Below, piece after piece: positions 62,871-64,000 of a stretch of 64,000 bases of DNA (position 1 is its first letter; each line of letters opens with the position of its first letter). The notes beneath the pieces are model-generated. The model was not told the DNA's origin. It made no database searches and saw only the letters and a program-made list of their open reading frames with translations. Source of the stretch: Prorocentrum cordatum (Eukaryota; Sar; Dinophyceae; Prorocentrales; Prorocentraceae); the NCBI GenBank assembly GCA_963575745.1, contig CAUYUJ010000359.1:595999-659998 (forward strand). Direction: 5' to 3'. A program made the translations under genes and the position numbers.

Positions 62871-63295
62871 TGGGAGGAGTCCTGCCCCCTTGTGCGCGCC
62901 GCCAGGTCAGAGCCCGCGATGCGGGACGGGCGCGCGCTGGGCCACTTGTGCCGTTTTCCGCGGACTCCCTCTCATTTCGATTTCTCTGATTCGATTCGAC
63001 TTCGATTGTTTCCGATTCCGATCCGATACGTGGAAAGCAGCAAGGCGGCGGGGCTTATCAGAAGCCCTCGCGCCTTCTGCAAAGTTTTCGGCGTCCTCGG
63101 AAGTCCCAGGAAACTTCTCAGGAGGCGGGGGGACTTCAGAGCCTTCTGAGCGTTCCACCCTGGCTCGCCGCCGACAAAAGGGAATGTGGGGGCTCTGCTT
63201 GAGCACATCAAATGGCACAATCGTGATTTCTCGAAGATCCGCGCGGATGTCCTGGAATCCCCTCCCTGGCGCGCGGAGCGCGCCAGGGGCGGCGC
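62871..63295. other. Non-genic stretch
   Basis: It includes GATTCGATT-type low-complexity DNA (62980-63030) like that at 6415-6640, and an inverse GGCGCGCGGAGCGCGCC near 63270. No gene. Confidence 0.45.
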
Positions 63296-64000
63296 CACAC
63301 CACCACCACCACCGCCGCCACCACCACCACCGCCACAACCACCACAACCCACCACCACCACCACCATCACCACACACCACTACACCACCACCACAAACGC
63401 CGCCACCACCACCACCACCACAACCCTCCACATCCCACCACAACCACCTCCACCACAAACCACCACACCACCACCAACACCGCTATCACCAGCCACCACC
63501 AAAACCACCACCACAACCCATCACAGCCACCACTACCACCACCACAAAACACCACACCACCACCACCACCACCACCACAAACTACCACCACAACACAACC
63601 ACCCACCACCCACCACCACCACCCACCACCAGAACCACCACCAGTAGCATCATCACAACAAACACCACAGCCCGCCACCACCACCACCGCCACAAACCAC
63701 AACGCCACCACCACCGCCACCACTGCAACCAACACTACCACCACCACCGACACAATACACCACCACCAACAGAAACTGCCACAAAACCGTCACCTTCACC
63801 ACAGCCACCACCACCAGCACCACAACAACGCACCACCGCCACCACCACAACAACCCACCCCGCCTACCACCACCACCACAATCCAGCACACCACCACAAC
63901 AACCGCCACAACCACCACCATCACCACCACCACAAACCACCAGCACCAGCACCACAATCCAACACACCACCACCACCACAAACCACAAACCACCACACAA
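63296..64000 (+). repeat. (ACC)n-rich tract at the window end
   Basis: At least 705 bp of CACCACCACA-type repeats running off the right edge, like the tract at 21936-22735. Accidental frames only. Confidence 0.95.

Overview
The window looks like nuclear DNA of a dinoflagellate. It is GC-rich and gene-poor. It holds a tandem array of a small gene, several LINE-type retrotransposons of the endonuclease/RT layout common in dinoflagellates, and relics of the dinoflagellate spliced leader (CCATTTTGGCTCAAG and shorter forms) at the 5' end of a LINE and just upstream of the tandem genes. Long CTC/GAG, ACC and GT tracts fill much of the rest. No rRNA, CRISPR array or bacterial-style operon was seen; tRNAs could not be searched for properly.

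Layout. 1-3.44 kb: two full and one partial copy of a 1,596-bp tandem unit, each full copy with a 140-aa secreted-type protein gene on the minus strand. 3.4-11 kb: no convincing gene; at least six families of short inverted-repeat elements. 11.1-15.9 kb: LINE-1, with coiled-coil ORF1, endonuclease, C-terminal domains and RNase H, but without its reverse-transcriptase palm. 16-24.6 kb: microsatellites and short repeats. 24.6-25.37 kb: 3' part of LINE-2 on the minus strand. 25.37-62.2 kb: LINE-3 on the plus strand, split by large insertions.

The main story is nested. LINE-3's endonuclease domain stops at 27358 and resumes in phase at 57643. The roughly 30.3 kb between is flanked by a split direct-repeat arrangement: A1 at 57.5 kb, and B1-A2-B2 at 27.36-27.72 kb when read on the minus strand. 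It carries a minus-strand chain of proteins I do not recognise: a membrane protein, a zinc-finger protein, a retropepsin-like domain and acidic proteins. That chain is itself interrupted by an 18.95 kb segment (37625-56574) with terminal inverted repeats, repeated CTTGTTTTTT subterminal motifs and a TT target duplication. Removing the segment and one TT restores the reading frame. The 18.95 kb segment differs in composition and holds what look like spliced minus-strand genes: gene A at 50.85-55.95 kb, gene B at 42.5-45.4 kb, and a transposase-like ORF at 39.4-41.35 kb. A 57-bp palindromic relative of its termini lies at 62.8 kb.

The inferred order of events is: LINE-3 retroposed next to LINE-2, then the split-repeat element entered LINE-3, then the TIR element entered the split-repeat element. 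Many breaks in the coding frames fall at G or C runs, so some may be sequence errors rather than decay. Splice sites and gene models are by-eye proposals.
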